The translations under genes and the position numbers were made by a program. Of a stretch of 7,651 bases of DNA, positions 1 to 6,892 are shown in pieces. Source of the stretch: Tannerella sp. (GTDB lineage Bacteria > Bacteroidota > Bacteroidia > Bacteroidales > Tannerellaceae); assembly GCA_031268395.1 (NCBI GenBank), contig JAIRXI010000233.1, positions 1 through 7,651 on the forward strand. The letters run 5' to 3'. The number at the start of each line of letters is the position of its first letter. The first letter of the stretch is position 1. Below the pieces are notes generated by a model, which made no database searches, was not told the DNA's origin, and worked only from the letters and a program-made list of their open reading frames with translations.

Positions 1-54
1 CATCCCCAATATGAGAAGGATGCTGTATTTCATATAATAAACTAACTTTTTCAT
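1..54 (-). CDS. Partial exported protein, N-terminus only (probable next PUL gene)
   Basis: The minus strand opens with ATG at 54 and reads MKKLVYYMKYSILLILGM up to the window edge without a stop. Two or three lysines followed by a hydrophobic run (SILLILGM) is the start of a Sec or lipoprotein signal peptide; the cleavage site or lipobox lies beyond the window. An in-frame ATG at 60 would add Met-Ile, and one at 33 would leave MKYSILLILGM. The gap to the preceding DUF4959 gene is 54 nt, AT-rich, with no terminator, so co-transcription is likely. In Bacteroidota, SusC-SusD-DUF4959 clusters are often followed by another surface lipoprotein such as a DUF4998-family protein or by an exported glycan-active enzyme; that is inference from gene order, and the 18 residues do not identify the family. 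Confidence 0.72.
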   Translation of the reverse strand, partial: MKKLVYYMKYSILLILGM

Positions 55-108
55 AATCATTCAATATTTATTTAATTGTTTATTTCAATCTCTTAACGCT
101 CCGGCTTC

Positions 109-1341
109 TTAACGAGCCTTTCTGCCGTATAAGGTGATTTCCGAGATATACTCTCCCGTGACGGCTTCGAATCTGAAATACCGCGTTGCCGTGCTGAATT
201 TCGGTTCTTCCGGATAGAGGAAAGCCCCGTCGCCTGCATCTCCCAGCATCTTGTAATCCGATTCCTGCTTGACTGAAGGAACGGCAATGGTATGGCGTGA
301 CACATATTCCCATTCCAGCTCTTCCTCATTCCATACATACATCTGGTATGCCAGCACGTTGTCGCCCCGGTAGTAGGCGCCCCGAACGTCGGTATCTGTC
401 CATGTATAGCGCTGGTGGGTTATGATTCGCGACAGTTCGTACTTCTCGCCAAGGTCTATGATGATGTTCCACGGGTTTGACTCATTGGTCAGGTAAAAAT
501 TCCTCAGAATGTCCTCTTCCGTCAAGCCGTCTATTACTTTCGACATCTCACCTCCGTTATAGTTGCCGTCGGCTTGCAGGACGCCCATAAATTCGCCCGG
601 CGGAGGCAGCGTCCATCCGCTTTTGGCAATCACTCCATCCTGCAACAGATTGATCGTGGTATCTTTGGCTAAGGTCGAATTACCGTATTTATCCTCCACG
701 CGTATTTTTACCACAACCGGGTTTTGCGTAACCAAATCGATCGGCACGGTCACGTCCGGCTGATTGGAGGTAAACACGCCGGTGTGGTTCAGCTGCTCGC
801 CGTCCTGCACATAATCAAGCGTTGCGTACACATATATGTTTTCTTTCAGCGAATCTGCCCATTTGATGATTATGGCGTCGAAAGAAGGCAATACTCTGAC
901 GGATTGCGCCGCCAGTTCCACCGCAGATTCCAGCGCGGTAACGGTTTGCCGGATATGTTCCGACTGATTCCCTGAACGGTCGACGGCATAAATTTCGATC
1001 GTATGCTGTCCGCTGCTGCCAAGCCCGAATACATCCAATGAATCGGTGAAATAGGATGCTGCAAAGTGAACGGCTTTCCCTGACGAATTAGTGTAAGAAG
1101 CCTCGACCGAGAGCAAGTCTTCGTCGGCAGGGCGCTGATAGAAAATCCTTGCCCCGCCGGGCAGCGGCTTTGAAGTAATGAAAACCGGCGCTGAAGGCGG
1201 TGTACTGTCCGCACCGCTGATCTCAAAACGTTTCGTCTCCTCACAACCGGACAAAAGATACGCCGACAGCACGACGAAAGTAACAGTCCGAAGCAACCTC
1301 AGCGAAATGACTGTATTATTATATAATTTTATCTTTTTCAT
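109..1341 (-). CDS. DUF4959/DUF5126/DUF5000 surface lipoprotein (discoidin-like C-terminus)
   Basis: This 410-aa protein is a probable surface glycan-binding lipoprotein of the PUL. Residues 1-32 are a lipoprotein signal peptide (KK start, hydrophobic TFVVLSAYLL) ending in the lipobox LSGC, so Cys33 should be lipidated. The following EE is consistent with the acidic export signal that sends Bacteroidota lipoproteins to the cell surface. By resemblance, residues about 35-135 are DUF4959, about 138-235 DUF5126 (both immunoglobulin/fibronectin-like beta domains), and about 240-407 DUF5000, an F5/8 type C (discoidin)-like fold. Visible support for the last is the VIDG motif near 269-272, WNIIIDLGEKYELSRI (291-306), and the ending RYFRFEAVTGEYISEITLYG. 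The gene starts 35 nt after the susD stop with an A-rich leader and no Shine-Dalgarno, as usual in this phylum. The order susC-susD-DUF4959 is a recurrent PUL arrangement. The bound ligand is unknown. Confidence 0.88.
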   Translation of the reverse strand: MKKIKLYNNTVISLRLLRTVTFVVLSAYLLSGCEETKRFEISGADSTPPSAPVFITSKPLPGGARIFYQRPADEDLLSVEASYTNSSGKAVHFAASYFTDSLDVFGLGSSGQHTIEIYAVDRSGNQSEHIRQTVTALESAVELAAQSVRVLPSFDAIIIKWADSLKENIYVYATLDYVQDGEQLNHTGVFTSNQPDVTVPIDLVTQNPVVVKIRVEDKYGNSTLAKDTTINLLQDGVIAKSGWTLPPPGEFMGVLQADGNYNGGEMSKVIDGLTEEDILRNFYLTNESNPWNIIIDLGEKYELSRIITHQRYTWTDTDVRGAYYRGDNVLAYQMYVWNEEELEWEYVSRHTIAVPSVKQESDYKMLGDAGDGAFLYPEEPKFSTATRYFRFEAVTGEYISEITLYGRKAR

Positions 1342-1344
1342 GTT

Positions 1345-1372
1345 CTTAATTTTTAATTCTTAATTTTTAATT
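1345..1372. repeat. Two tandem copies of a 14-bp AT-rich unit in the susD-DUF4959 gap
   Basis: The minus strand carries two exact adjacent copies of AATTAAAAATTAAG (1372-1359 and 1358-1345), ending three bases before the ATG at 1341. They fill most of the 35-nt gap after susD. The same 13-mer AATTAAAAATTAA occurs once more, in the opposite orientation, at 3534-3546 across the susC stop codon. The A-rich stretch doubles as the translation leader of the downstream gene, since Bacteroidota initiate on unstructured A-rich leaders rather than on a Shine-Dalgarno sequence. It could be a dispersed intergenic repeat or simple slippage duplication. Confidence 0.85.
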
Positions 1373-1376
1373 GTTT

Positions 1377-3416
1377 TTACCATCCCGGATTTTGAACCAG
1401 CGTGGCGTTGGCGCTTACTTCCTTTACATGGATCGGCCATAAACAATCGGTAATCGACCATTTACGCGACTGCACTATCTGCAAATCAAAAAACGTAGAT
1501 GCGGTAGTACCCAAATAATTCCATCCCCAGGCAGGAACTGAAAATTCGGATATGGCTCTTTTTGTACGTAGCATATCCCAATAGCGCATGGCGCTTTCGT
1601 ATGCAAATTCGATCCCCCGCTCTCTCAGAATGATATCCCGCAAATGATCCCGGTCAAAGTGTTTGTTTCGCGCTTCGTCCCGCACAAATTCGCCGGTATA
1701 AGCGTCTTCTATTTTAGGAATGCCCGCTCGCGCACGTACCATGTTCAGCGCGTCGTACACATCCTGAGAAGGTCCGTAATATTCATTCAGCGCCTCTGCT
1801 TTCATCAGGTACAGATCGGCTACGCGGATATATGGCCAGGCATAGAGTACCAGCGAAGAGGCGCCGGCTCCATAAATAGATTCGGGATGTACGATTTTTT
1901 GTACCATGATACCTGTTTTAGGCGCCCATGTGCCGTGGAGGGGGGCATAATATCCACCGGGTGAATCGGCATACATCATGGTGTTGATACGTACCTGGTG
2001 GGCGCGGTAATACCCGCCGGTGATGCCGAGATTGGCATAAAAGCGCGGTTCACGGTTCAGGTACATCCGGATGGTTTGTACGCCGGGTTGCATAAATCCC
2101 CGCATGGCCGTATATGCCGGATTGTTTTCGTCAGGTGTGGTGACGATGTCCAGCAGGGTGCTTTGAATGACGGTATTGTCGTCTTCAAAAGGCAATCCGT
2201 GTTCCGTATAAAACCGTTCCATCGACTGATAGGAACCTGCCATCCAGCCGGATCCAGAATTTGAAGCGCCCGGTCCGCCGTATCCATCCGGTTTTTTTAT
2301 AACTGCCGCGGAGTGCATGGTGCTGACCGAACCCTCGTCGGCTACTACTCCCCAGATTATTTCTTCGTTCCAGGTATCCACCAGCAACATTCGCAAATCG
2401 TAGAGTTTTTGCATCTTTTCCGTATTGAGCCTGAAATCGGTTGTGTCATACGCGTATGGTTGCCCTCTGTATTCGTATAACCGCAAGCCGTTCTGTGCAC
2501 AGGATGCAAGCGCTTCGTCCGCTGCGGCAATCACATCCTTCCATTTCTCCTTATCTTCCGTCTGAGAAAAGAAAGGTTGGCCTTCTGCGTTCAGGAAATT
2601 GCTGTAATATTCCGAGTTGCCGTTGTAGAACGGGCTTGCACGGTACAAAAGGATGCGCACTTTCATGGATTTTGCCGATACTTTGTCCACTTGACCCAGT
2701 TCATTGATGCCCGCCCGTTCTTTCAGGTCAGGTATCGCTTCGTCGATCAGGTTGACTATATATGTAAAACATTCGTCAATCGTGTTGCGCGGCAAGAACA
2801 AGTCCTCATCGGGCGCGTCGGGTGAAGCCGTCTTGGGCAGGATGATGGGACCATACTGCTGCATGAGCAGAAACAGGTAATAGGCTTTCATATATTTTGC
2901 CTGTGCGATCCAGTCTGCTTTGTCTTCTGCCGTCATATCCGGAATCAGATGTACATTTTCTATAAACAGGTCGCAGTGGCGAATGCCCGCCCACAAACTA
3001 GGCAATGCCCACCAGGCGGAACTGTACTTTTTGCCCGACCAGATATCAATCAGCGGATCGGAGGCAGCCTGTTCCCCGCGCATAATGGCGGCGCCTTGTA
3101 CCCAGGTCCGCTCTGCATCTATATCCGGAGATGTGATTATCCACTCGTCTCCCATCGTATATTGTGTATTGTCCCGTCCCTGGGAAGGCAGGTAACTGTA
3201 AACTTTGGCCAGTGCATTGTACGCCATTTTCTGGGAAACAAACAGGTCTTCGTACTGTACCACATTGTCGGGTACGACGTCCAGATAATCGCTACATGAG
3301 CACAGAAGCACAACACAAATACCGATAAGCGATGAATGGCGAACGGTTCGTAGCGAATGACAAGCTATGCCTGACAAATTACGCCACATTTTTTTAATGA
3401 TATTTATTCTTTTCAT
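1377..3416 (-). CDS. susD-like: SusD/RagB-family outer-membrane nutrient-binding lipoprotein
   Basis: This 679-aa lipoprotein should sit as the lid on the SusC channel and bind the glycan at the surface. The lipobox region VVLLCSC makes Cys41 the likely lipidation site, followed by SDYLDVVPD, the usual mature start of SusD proteins. The N-terminal SusD-like region covers about 42-250, with the TPR-type segment AKYMKAYYLFLLMQQYGPII near 173-192. The C-terminal RagB/SusD domain covers about 350-679, with YIRVADLYLMKAEALNEYYG (529-548), the RARAG motif (561-565), ILRERGIEFAYES (596-608) and the family ending LWPI...LVQNPGW. It is longer than the common 500-600 aa, apparently from loops around 360-520. 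The signal peptide is long: about 20 extra residues (11-30, rich in His, Arg and Ser) separate MKRINIIKK from the hydrophobic core. A start at Met10 is possible, but the N-terminal KRINIIKK looks like a normal SusD start. Confidence 0.96.
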   Translation of the reverse strand: MKRINIIKKMWRNLSGIACHSLRTVRHSSLIGICVVLLCSCSDYLDVVPDNVVQYEDLFVSQKMAYNALAKVYSYLPSQGRDNTQYTMGDEWIITSPDIDAERTWVQGAAIMRGEQAASDPLIDIWSGKKYSSAWWALPSLWAGIRHCDLFIENVHLIPDMTAEDKADWIAQAKYMKAYYLFLLMQQYGPIILPKTASPDAPDEDLFLPRNTIDECFTYIVNLIDEAIPDLKERAGINELGQVDKVSAKSMKVRILLYRASPFYNGNSEYYSNFLNAEGQPFFSQTEDKEKWKDVIAAADEALASCAQNGLRLYEYRGQPYAYDTTDFRLNTEKMQKLYDLRMLLVDTWNEEIIWGVVADEGSVSTMHSAAVIKKPDGYGGPGASNSGSGWMAGSYQSMERFYTEHGLPFEDDNTVIQSTLLDIVTTPDENNPAYTAMRGFMQPGVQTIRMYLNREPRFYANLGITGGYYRAHQVRINTMMYADSPGGYYAPLHGTWAPKTGIMVQKIVHPESIYGAGASSLVLYAWPYIRVADLYLMKAEALNEYYGPSQDVYDALNMVRARAGIPKIEDAYTGEFVRDEARNKHFDRDHLRDIILRERGIEFAYESAMRYWDMLRTKRAISEFSVPAWGWNYLGTTASTFFDLQIVQSRKWSITDCLWPIHVKEVSANATLVQNPGW

Positions 3417-3535
3417 ATATACATAATTTATTTTTTAACACTAAGGAAATATGGAACTCGCATGTTCATTATCTTATGTGTACATTAAGATACATGCTTC
3501 GTTTCATGTTATTATAGCATTTTTATAATTCATAA
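3417..3535 (-). other. susC-susD intergenic region with bulged stem-loop (3460-3497)
   Basis: This 119-nt gap is AT-rich and contains one clear inverted repeat. GCATGT (3460-3465) pairs with ACATGC (3492-3497), and ATCTTATG (3471-3478) pairs with CATTAAGAT (3483-3491) with one bulged base, leaving a 4-nt loop at 3479-3482 and a 5-nt bulge at 3466-3470. In the transcript the hairpin lies 38 nt after the susC stop and 43 nt before the susD start. No U-run follows it, so it does not look like an intrinsic terminator. It could protect the 3' end of a processed susC message or tune susC against susD levels. I see no Bacteroides-type TAnnTTTG promoter box before susD. Confidence 0.6.
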
Positions 3536-6500
3536 TTAAAAATTAATTTGCAGTCCGACATTAAACCTCCTATTGATTGGGTATGCCAGTCCATTGGCGC
3601 CCATTTCGGGGTCCCACATTTTGAATGCGCTGATGACAAAGAGATTCTCCGCACTCAAATAAATACGGGTATTCTTCATGCCTAATTTATTAATTGCCGG
3701 CAGATTATATCCTGCTTCTATCGTTTTCAGGCGGAGGAAACTCCCGTCGCGCAACCACCATGACGATTGCTGGGTATTGTTTGCCAGCATCGAAGTTGAC
3801 AGCCGGGGCCAAAAGGCATGTACGTTAGGATCGGTTTCCGTCCAGTAATCGTCGGCCACAATCTGGAGTGCGTTGCGCCGGTTGGTAAACGGCGCAATAC
3901 CGTTCGCGTCAATGAAAAACGATACACGGGCATTCCCCTGGAAAAAGAAAGAAAAATCGAAGTCTTTATAGCCGGTAGACAAACCAAAGCCATATTGAAT
4001 TTCAGGGACAGTAGGATATCCCATAGGAATCTGATCGTTCGAATCTACTGTTCCGTCTCCGTTGATGTCGGTGTATTTGATGTCGCCCGATATGTATGTG
4101 CCAAAACCCTGCCGGGGCGAGTTGTCGATTTCTGCCTGATCCACAAACAGCCGTTCCGCCACATAGCCCCACTGCTGGTTTATGTTATGTCCCTTATGGC
4201 TTAGATAACGGTCCGGGTAGTTTATTTCGTCTAATTCGAGATATTCATTCGCGGCGTATGTAAAGTTGGCGCGTCCGGTCATCCAGAAATCGTTGTTGAA
4301 ATAATGCTGGAGGTCAATGGAAGCTTCCATTCCCTGTGATTTCACCTTACCGATATTTCCGCTGATGGTTGCATCGAACCCGGCGGATGCCGGCAGGCTG
4401 TTTCTCGCCATATACACGCGGTCGCGGATGTCGCGGAACACATCTACCTGAAATTTAAACGCTTCATCAGGCATCAGGCTTACTTCCAAGCCTACGTTAA
4501 GCTTCTTGGAGACTTCCCATCCGATGTCGGGGTTCGCATAACGCGAAATGGAATAACCTCCGTATGTATTGTTATAATTCTTTCCCCAAATGAAACTGCC
4601 GCCACTGCCGATGGAAATGTCCGACAAATAGTAGAAACGCCCGGATCTTCCCGCAATGGCGTCATTGCCCACCAATCCGTAAGTAACTTTCAGTTTCAGG
4701 TTGCTGATGGTTTTCTTCATGTTTTCCCAGAACGCTTCGTTGGAAATCAGCCATCCGGCGCCTATGGAGGGGAAAAAGCCGAAACGGTGTTCTCTGGTAA
4801 ATTTTTCCGACCCGTTGTAGCCATAGTTAAATTCCGCGAAATACCGCTGGTCATAATCGTAAGCGATACGGCCGGAATTACCGAGGTTCCGTTCCGGGAG
4901 GGTTTCAAATACACTGGTGCTGCTTCCTGCAGTTAACACATATTCTTCCATCATACCCACGGTCATTATGCCGATCGTATGTTGCCCGAACTGGCGGTCC
5001 CAGTTCAGCCGGGCTTCATAATAGTAATGTCCGCTGGAATTGCGGGAAGGCTCCACATTGCCGAGTAAAGCGCTGGGGTTGGTGGGATTCGTGCAGTACA
5101 GGGTGTATTCTCCGGACAACGGATCGGATGACAGCAAAGCGTAATAATAGGGATTATAGCGGCGTTTTGCCGAATAATAACTCCATATATTCGCCGATCC
5201 TCTCAGGTGCATTTTCAGTCCTTTGACGAATTTGTCCAAATCCTGTGTCAGGGTCGCCTGTATGGTCATGGTAGATTCGTCCCGGTCTTCGTATCCCCTG
5301 ACCATTTCGGCATAAGGATTGGCGGGGGCGCCTGACGCGGTACCGAACAGCGTATGCGGGGTGTACAAGTTGGCGGCATCCGGCGTCCATACGGCAGGAT
5401 AATCCACCGGATTGGAGTTCATCACCATTTTGAAAATGTCGCTGGCCGACGTATACGGGCCGTTGAACCGCTCAAACCGGCCGTGTATCCTCGTGTCCAG
5501 CGTCGTGGTCGGGGTCAGTTTAAATATGACGTTACTGCGGAGGTGAACACGGTTGATATTGATATTGTTGTTGAAATTATTCTGCGGATCCACTTTCAGC
5601 AAGCCTGTTTCGTGATCGAAACCTCCCGCCACATAATAAGTCGCCGCCTTACCGCCCCCGGATACATTCAGGTTCGCTTTGGTATTGTACGTCTGTTGAT
5701 TAAACAGTTGATCATACCAGTTAATGTTGGGATAAAGCATCGGGTTGTCGCCCCTTTCGGTACCCATTATTTTTTGCGGGTCATAAAAATCGGCGGTGGA
5801 GGAAGACCTTGTGGTAAACGCTTCATTGTACAGCCGCATGTAGTCCGCGCCATCCACCATCTTTATCATACGGGTCGGCGACGAGACGTTTACATCCACG
5901 CGGGCATTGATTCTTACCGCGCCTTCCATTCCGGCTTTGGTATTGACCAGGATAATCCCGTTAGCGCCACGCGCACCGTAAAGCGCCGTTGCCGCTGCAT
6001 CCTTGAGGATGGAAAAACTTTCGATGTCGTCGGGTTGTGTTCGCGCCAGATCATCGGTTGTCGCCTCGAAGCCGTCTATCAGAATCAACGGGGAGACGTT
6101 GTAACCGAACGTCGTAACGCCGCGCACGAAAAACTGGGCATTGTCCGCGCCCGGCTCGCCTGTGGTCTGGTAGGATATGACGCCCGGTATTTTTCCCGCA
6201 AATGCGCTCGTAAGATTGGTGGCCGGTATCTTCAAATCCTTGATTTTTACCGTTTCCACCGATGCGATTACACTCGCTTTCTTCTGTACTCCGAACGCTA
6301 CTACCGTTACTTCGCCCAGTTCCGCCACCTCCTCTTCCATCACCACCGTGATGATACGTCGCGAACCAATCGTCACCTCCTGCTTTCTATAGCCGATATA
6401 ACTGAACTGTAACACGCAGGTATCACTCGGGACGGTGATACGAAATTCGCCGTTGGCATCTGTAGTTGTACCGAGGGTCGTACCACGCACCGCTACCATT

Positions 6501-6694
6501 ACTCCCGGTAATGCTTCGCCCCTGTCGTCGGACACTGCGCCGGTAACCGGAATGTCCTGCGCCTCCACACTGTTGACGGACATGCTCCGCTCTCTTTCGC
6601 TATCGGGAAGAATCAACGATTCTTCTCCGTTCATTGCCGCCGAAACGCGAATCATTCCTGCGGCCGCTAACATAATAATTACAAATTTTCTCAT
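3536..6694 (-). CDS. susC-like: SusC/RagA-family TonB-dependent outer-membrane transporter
   Basis: This 1052-aa protein is the TonB-dependent channel that imports oligosaccharides across the outer membrane, paired with the SusD lipoprotein encoded next. Residues 1-20 form a signal peptide (RK, hydrophobic core, VSAA). A Ser/Glu-rich linker (21-46) leads to a carboxypeptidase-regulatory-like domain at about 47-120 (PVTGAVSDDRGEALPGV...). The Ton box region is near 126-136 (LGEVTVVAFG). The plug domain spans about 140-255 and contains the SusC signature at 222-254, DDIESFSILKDAAATALYGA followed by RGANGIILVNTK. The rest is the 22-strand barrel, ending in the family C-terminus LRDGSFLRLKTIEAGYNLP, YLSAENLF and a final aromatic Phe in NVGLQINF. 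There is no STN domain, so this is not a signal-transducing, anti-sigma-linked type. The length is normal, with no frameshift. ATG at 6694 has an A-rich leader. The last codons and stop overlap an AT-rich repeat (3534-3546). The substrate is unknown. Confidence 0.97.
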   Translation of the reverse strand: MRKFVIIMLAAAGMIRVSAAMNGEESLILPDSERERSMSVNSVEAQDIPVTGAVSDDRGEALPGVMVAVRGTTLGTTTDANGEFRITVPSDTCVLQFSYIGYRKQEVTIGSRRIITVVMEEEVAELGEVTVVAFGVQKKASVIASVETVKIKDLKIPATNLTSAFAGKIPGVISYQTTGEPGADNAQFFVRGVTTFGYNVSPLILIDGFEATTDDLARTQPDDIESFSILKDAAATALYGARGANGIILVNTKAGMEGAVRINARVDVNVSSPTRMIKMVDGADYMRLYNEAFTTRSSSTADFYDPQKIMGTERGDNPMLYPNINWYDQLFNQQTYNTKANLNVSGGGKAATYYVAGGFDHETGLLKVDPQNNFNNNININRVHLRSNVIFKLTPTTTLDTRIHGRFERFNGPYTSASDIFKMVMNSNPVDYPAVWTPDAANLYTPHTLFGTASGAPANPYAEMVRGYEDRDESTMTIQATLTQDLDKFVKGLKMHLRGSANIWSYYSAKRRYNPYYYALLSSDPLSGEYTLYCTNPTNPSALLGNVEPSRNSSGHYYYEARLNWDRQFGQHTIGIMTVGMMEEYVLTAGSSTSVFETLPERNLGNSGRIAYDYDQRYFAEFNYGYNGSEKFTREHRFGFFPSIGAGWLISNEAFWENMKKTISNLKLKVTYGLVGNDAIAGRSGRFYYLSDISIGSGGSFIWGKNYNNTYGGYSISRYANPDIGWEVSKKLNVGLEVSLMPDEAFKFQVDVFRDIRDRVYMARNSLPASAGFDATISGNIGKVKSQGMEASIDLQHYFNNDFWMTGRANFTYAANEYLELDEINYPDRYLSHKGHNINQQWGYVAERLFVDQAEIDNSPRQGFGTYISGDIKYTDINGDGTVDSNDQIPMGYPTVPEIQYGFGLSTGYKDFDFSFFFQGNARVSFFIDANGIAPFTNRRNALQIVADDYWTETDPNVHAFWPRLSTSMLANNTQQSSWWLRDGSFLRLKTIEAGYNLPAINKLGMKNTRIYLSAENLFVISAFKMWDPEMGANGLAYPINRRFNVGLQINF

Positions 6695-6779
6695 TACTTT
6701 TTGATTTTGAGTTTTTAATGGGTTATCATTTTGATTTCGGCACTTTCTTAGTTTACTTTAATCATTCATCATTTTAAAT
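6695..6779 (-). promoter_or_regulatory. AT-rich leader of susC; promoter expected here but not recognised
   Basis: These 85 bp separate the 23-bp repeat array from the susC start. The minus strand is AT-rich, with an A-rich stretch just before the ATG that suits Bacteroidota translation initiation. I looked for the Bacteroides sigma-ABfr boxes (TTTG near -33, TAnnTTTG near -7) and found no good match. The susC promoter may be degenerate, use an alternative sigma factor, or need an activator. That a promoter lies here is inferred from operon position only. Confidence 0.35.
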
Positions 6780-6871
6780 CGCATTTATAAGATCAGTCAC
6801 ACCGCACTTATAAGTTCAGCGACACCGTACTTATAAGATCGGTGTAACCGCACTTATAAATGCGGTCGTGC
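6780..6871. repeat. Four tandem 23-bp units with CTTATAAG palindromic cores
   Basis: Four contiguous 23-bp units occupy 6780-6802, 6803-6825, 6826-6848 and 6849-6871. Each has an 8-bp core at the same place (6784, 6807, 6830, 6853): TTTATAAG, CTTATAAG, CTTATAAG, CTTATAAA. The 15-bp spacers share a consensus that ends ACCGCA or similar. The outer edges are exact inverted copies: CGCATTTATAAG (6780-6791) and CTTATAAATGCG (6853-6864). The third unit sits in a 24-bp near-palindrome, with ACACCG at 6822-6827 and CGGTGT at 6840-6845 flanking the core; the fourth lies in CCGCACTTATAAATGCGG (6848-6865). The array begins 10 bp after the DUF4469 stop and ends 85 bp before susC. Cores repeated about every two helical turns suggest an operator array for a dimeric regulator; a non-functional minisatellite is the alternative. 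Confidence 0.88.
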
Positions 6872-6892
6872 AGTGTAAATTTCAGACGACCG
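6863..6892 (-). other. Stem-loop enclosing the DUF4469 stop codon
   Basis: CGGTCGT (6863-6869) and ACGACCG (6886-6892) are perfect inverted copies that would give a GC-rich 7-bp stem with a 16-nt loop holding the TGA stop (6884-6882). The sequence after the stem on the minus strand is CATTTATAAG, which is not a proper U-run, so it is at best a weak terminator. The 3' arm overlaps the CCGCA arm of the next palindrome (6848-6865), so the two hairpins could not form together. Confidence 0.45.

Noticed and set aside
91..114. Direct repeat TCTTAACG (91-98 and 107-114) around the DUF4959 stop codon, considered as a terminator.
   Set aside because: Only 8 bp, direct rather than inverted; the possible stem is about 4 bp and no U-run follows. 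Probably chance or a small duplication.
3460..3497. Intrinsic terminator between susC and susD.
   Set aside because: The stem is AT-rich and bulged, and neither strand has a U-run after it. SusC and SusD are normally co-expressed.
5354..6412. A 352-codon open frame on the plus strand inside susC.
   Set aside because: It is antisense to a full-length SusC with all family motifs, its translation is Arg/His/Ile-rich without recognisable domains, and it has no leader of its own. It is a shadow of the susC codon pattern.
6780..6864. An 85-bp miniature transposable element with 12-bp terminal inverted repeats.
   Set aside because: The termini are simply the outer edges of a tandem array whose units already share the palindromic core, and no target-site duplication flanks them (AAAT on one side, GTCG on the other).
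6780..6871. Reading the tandem units as a small CRISPR array.
   Set aside because: The repeat period is only 23 bp including the spacer, the spacers resemble each other, and there are no cas genes nearby.
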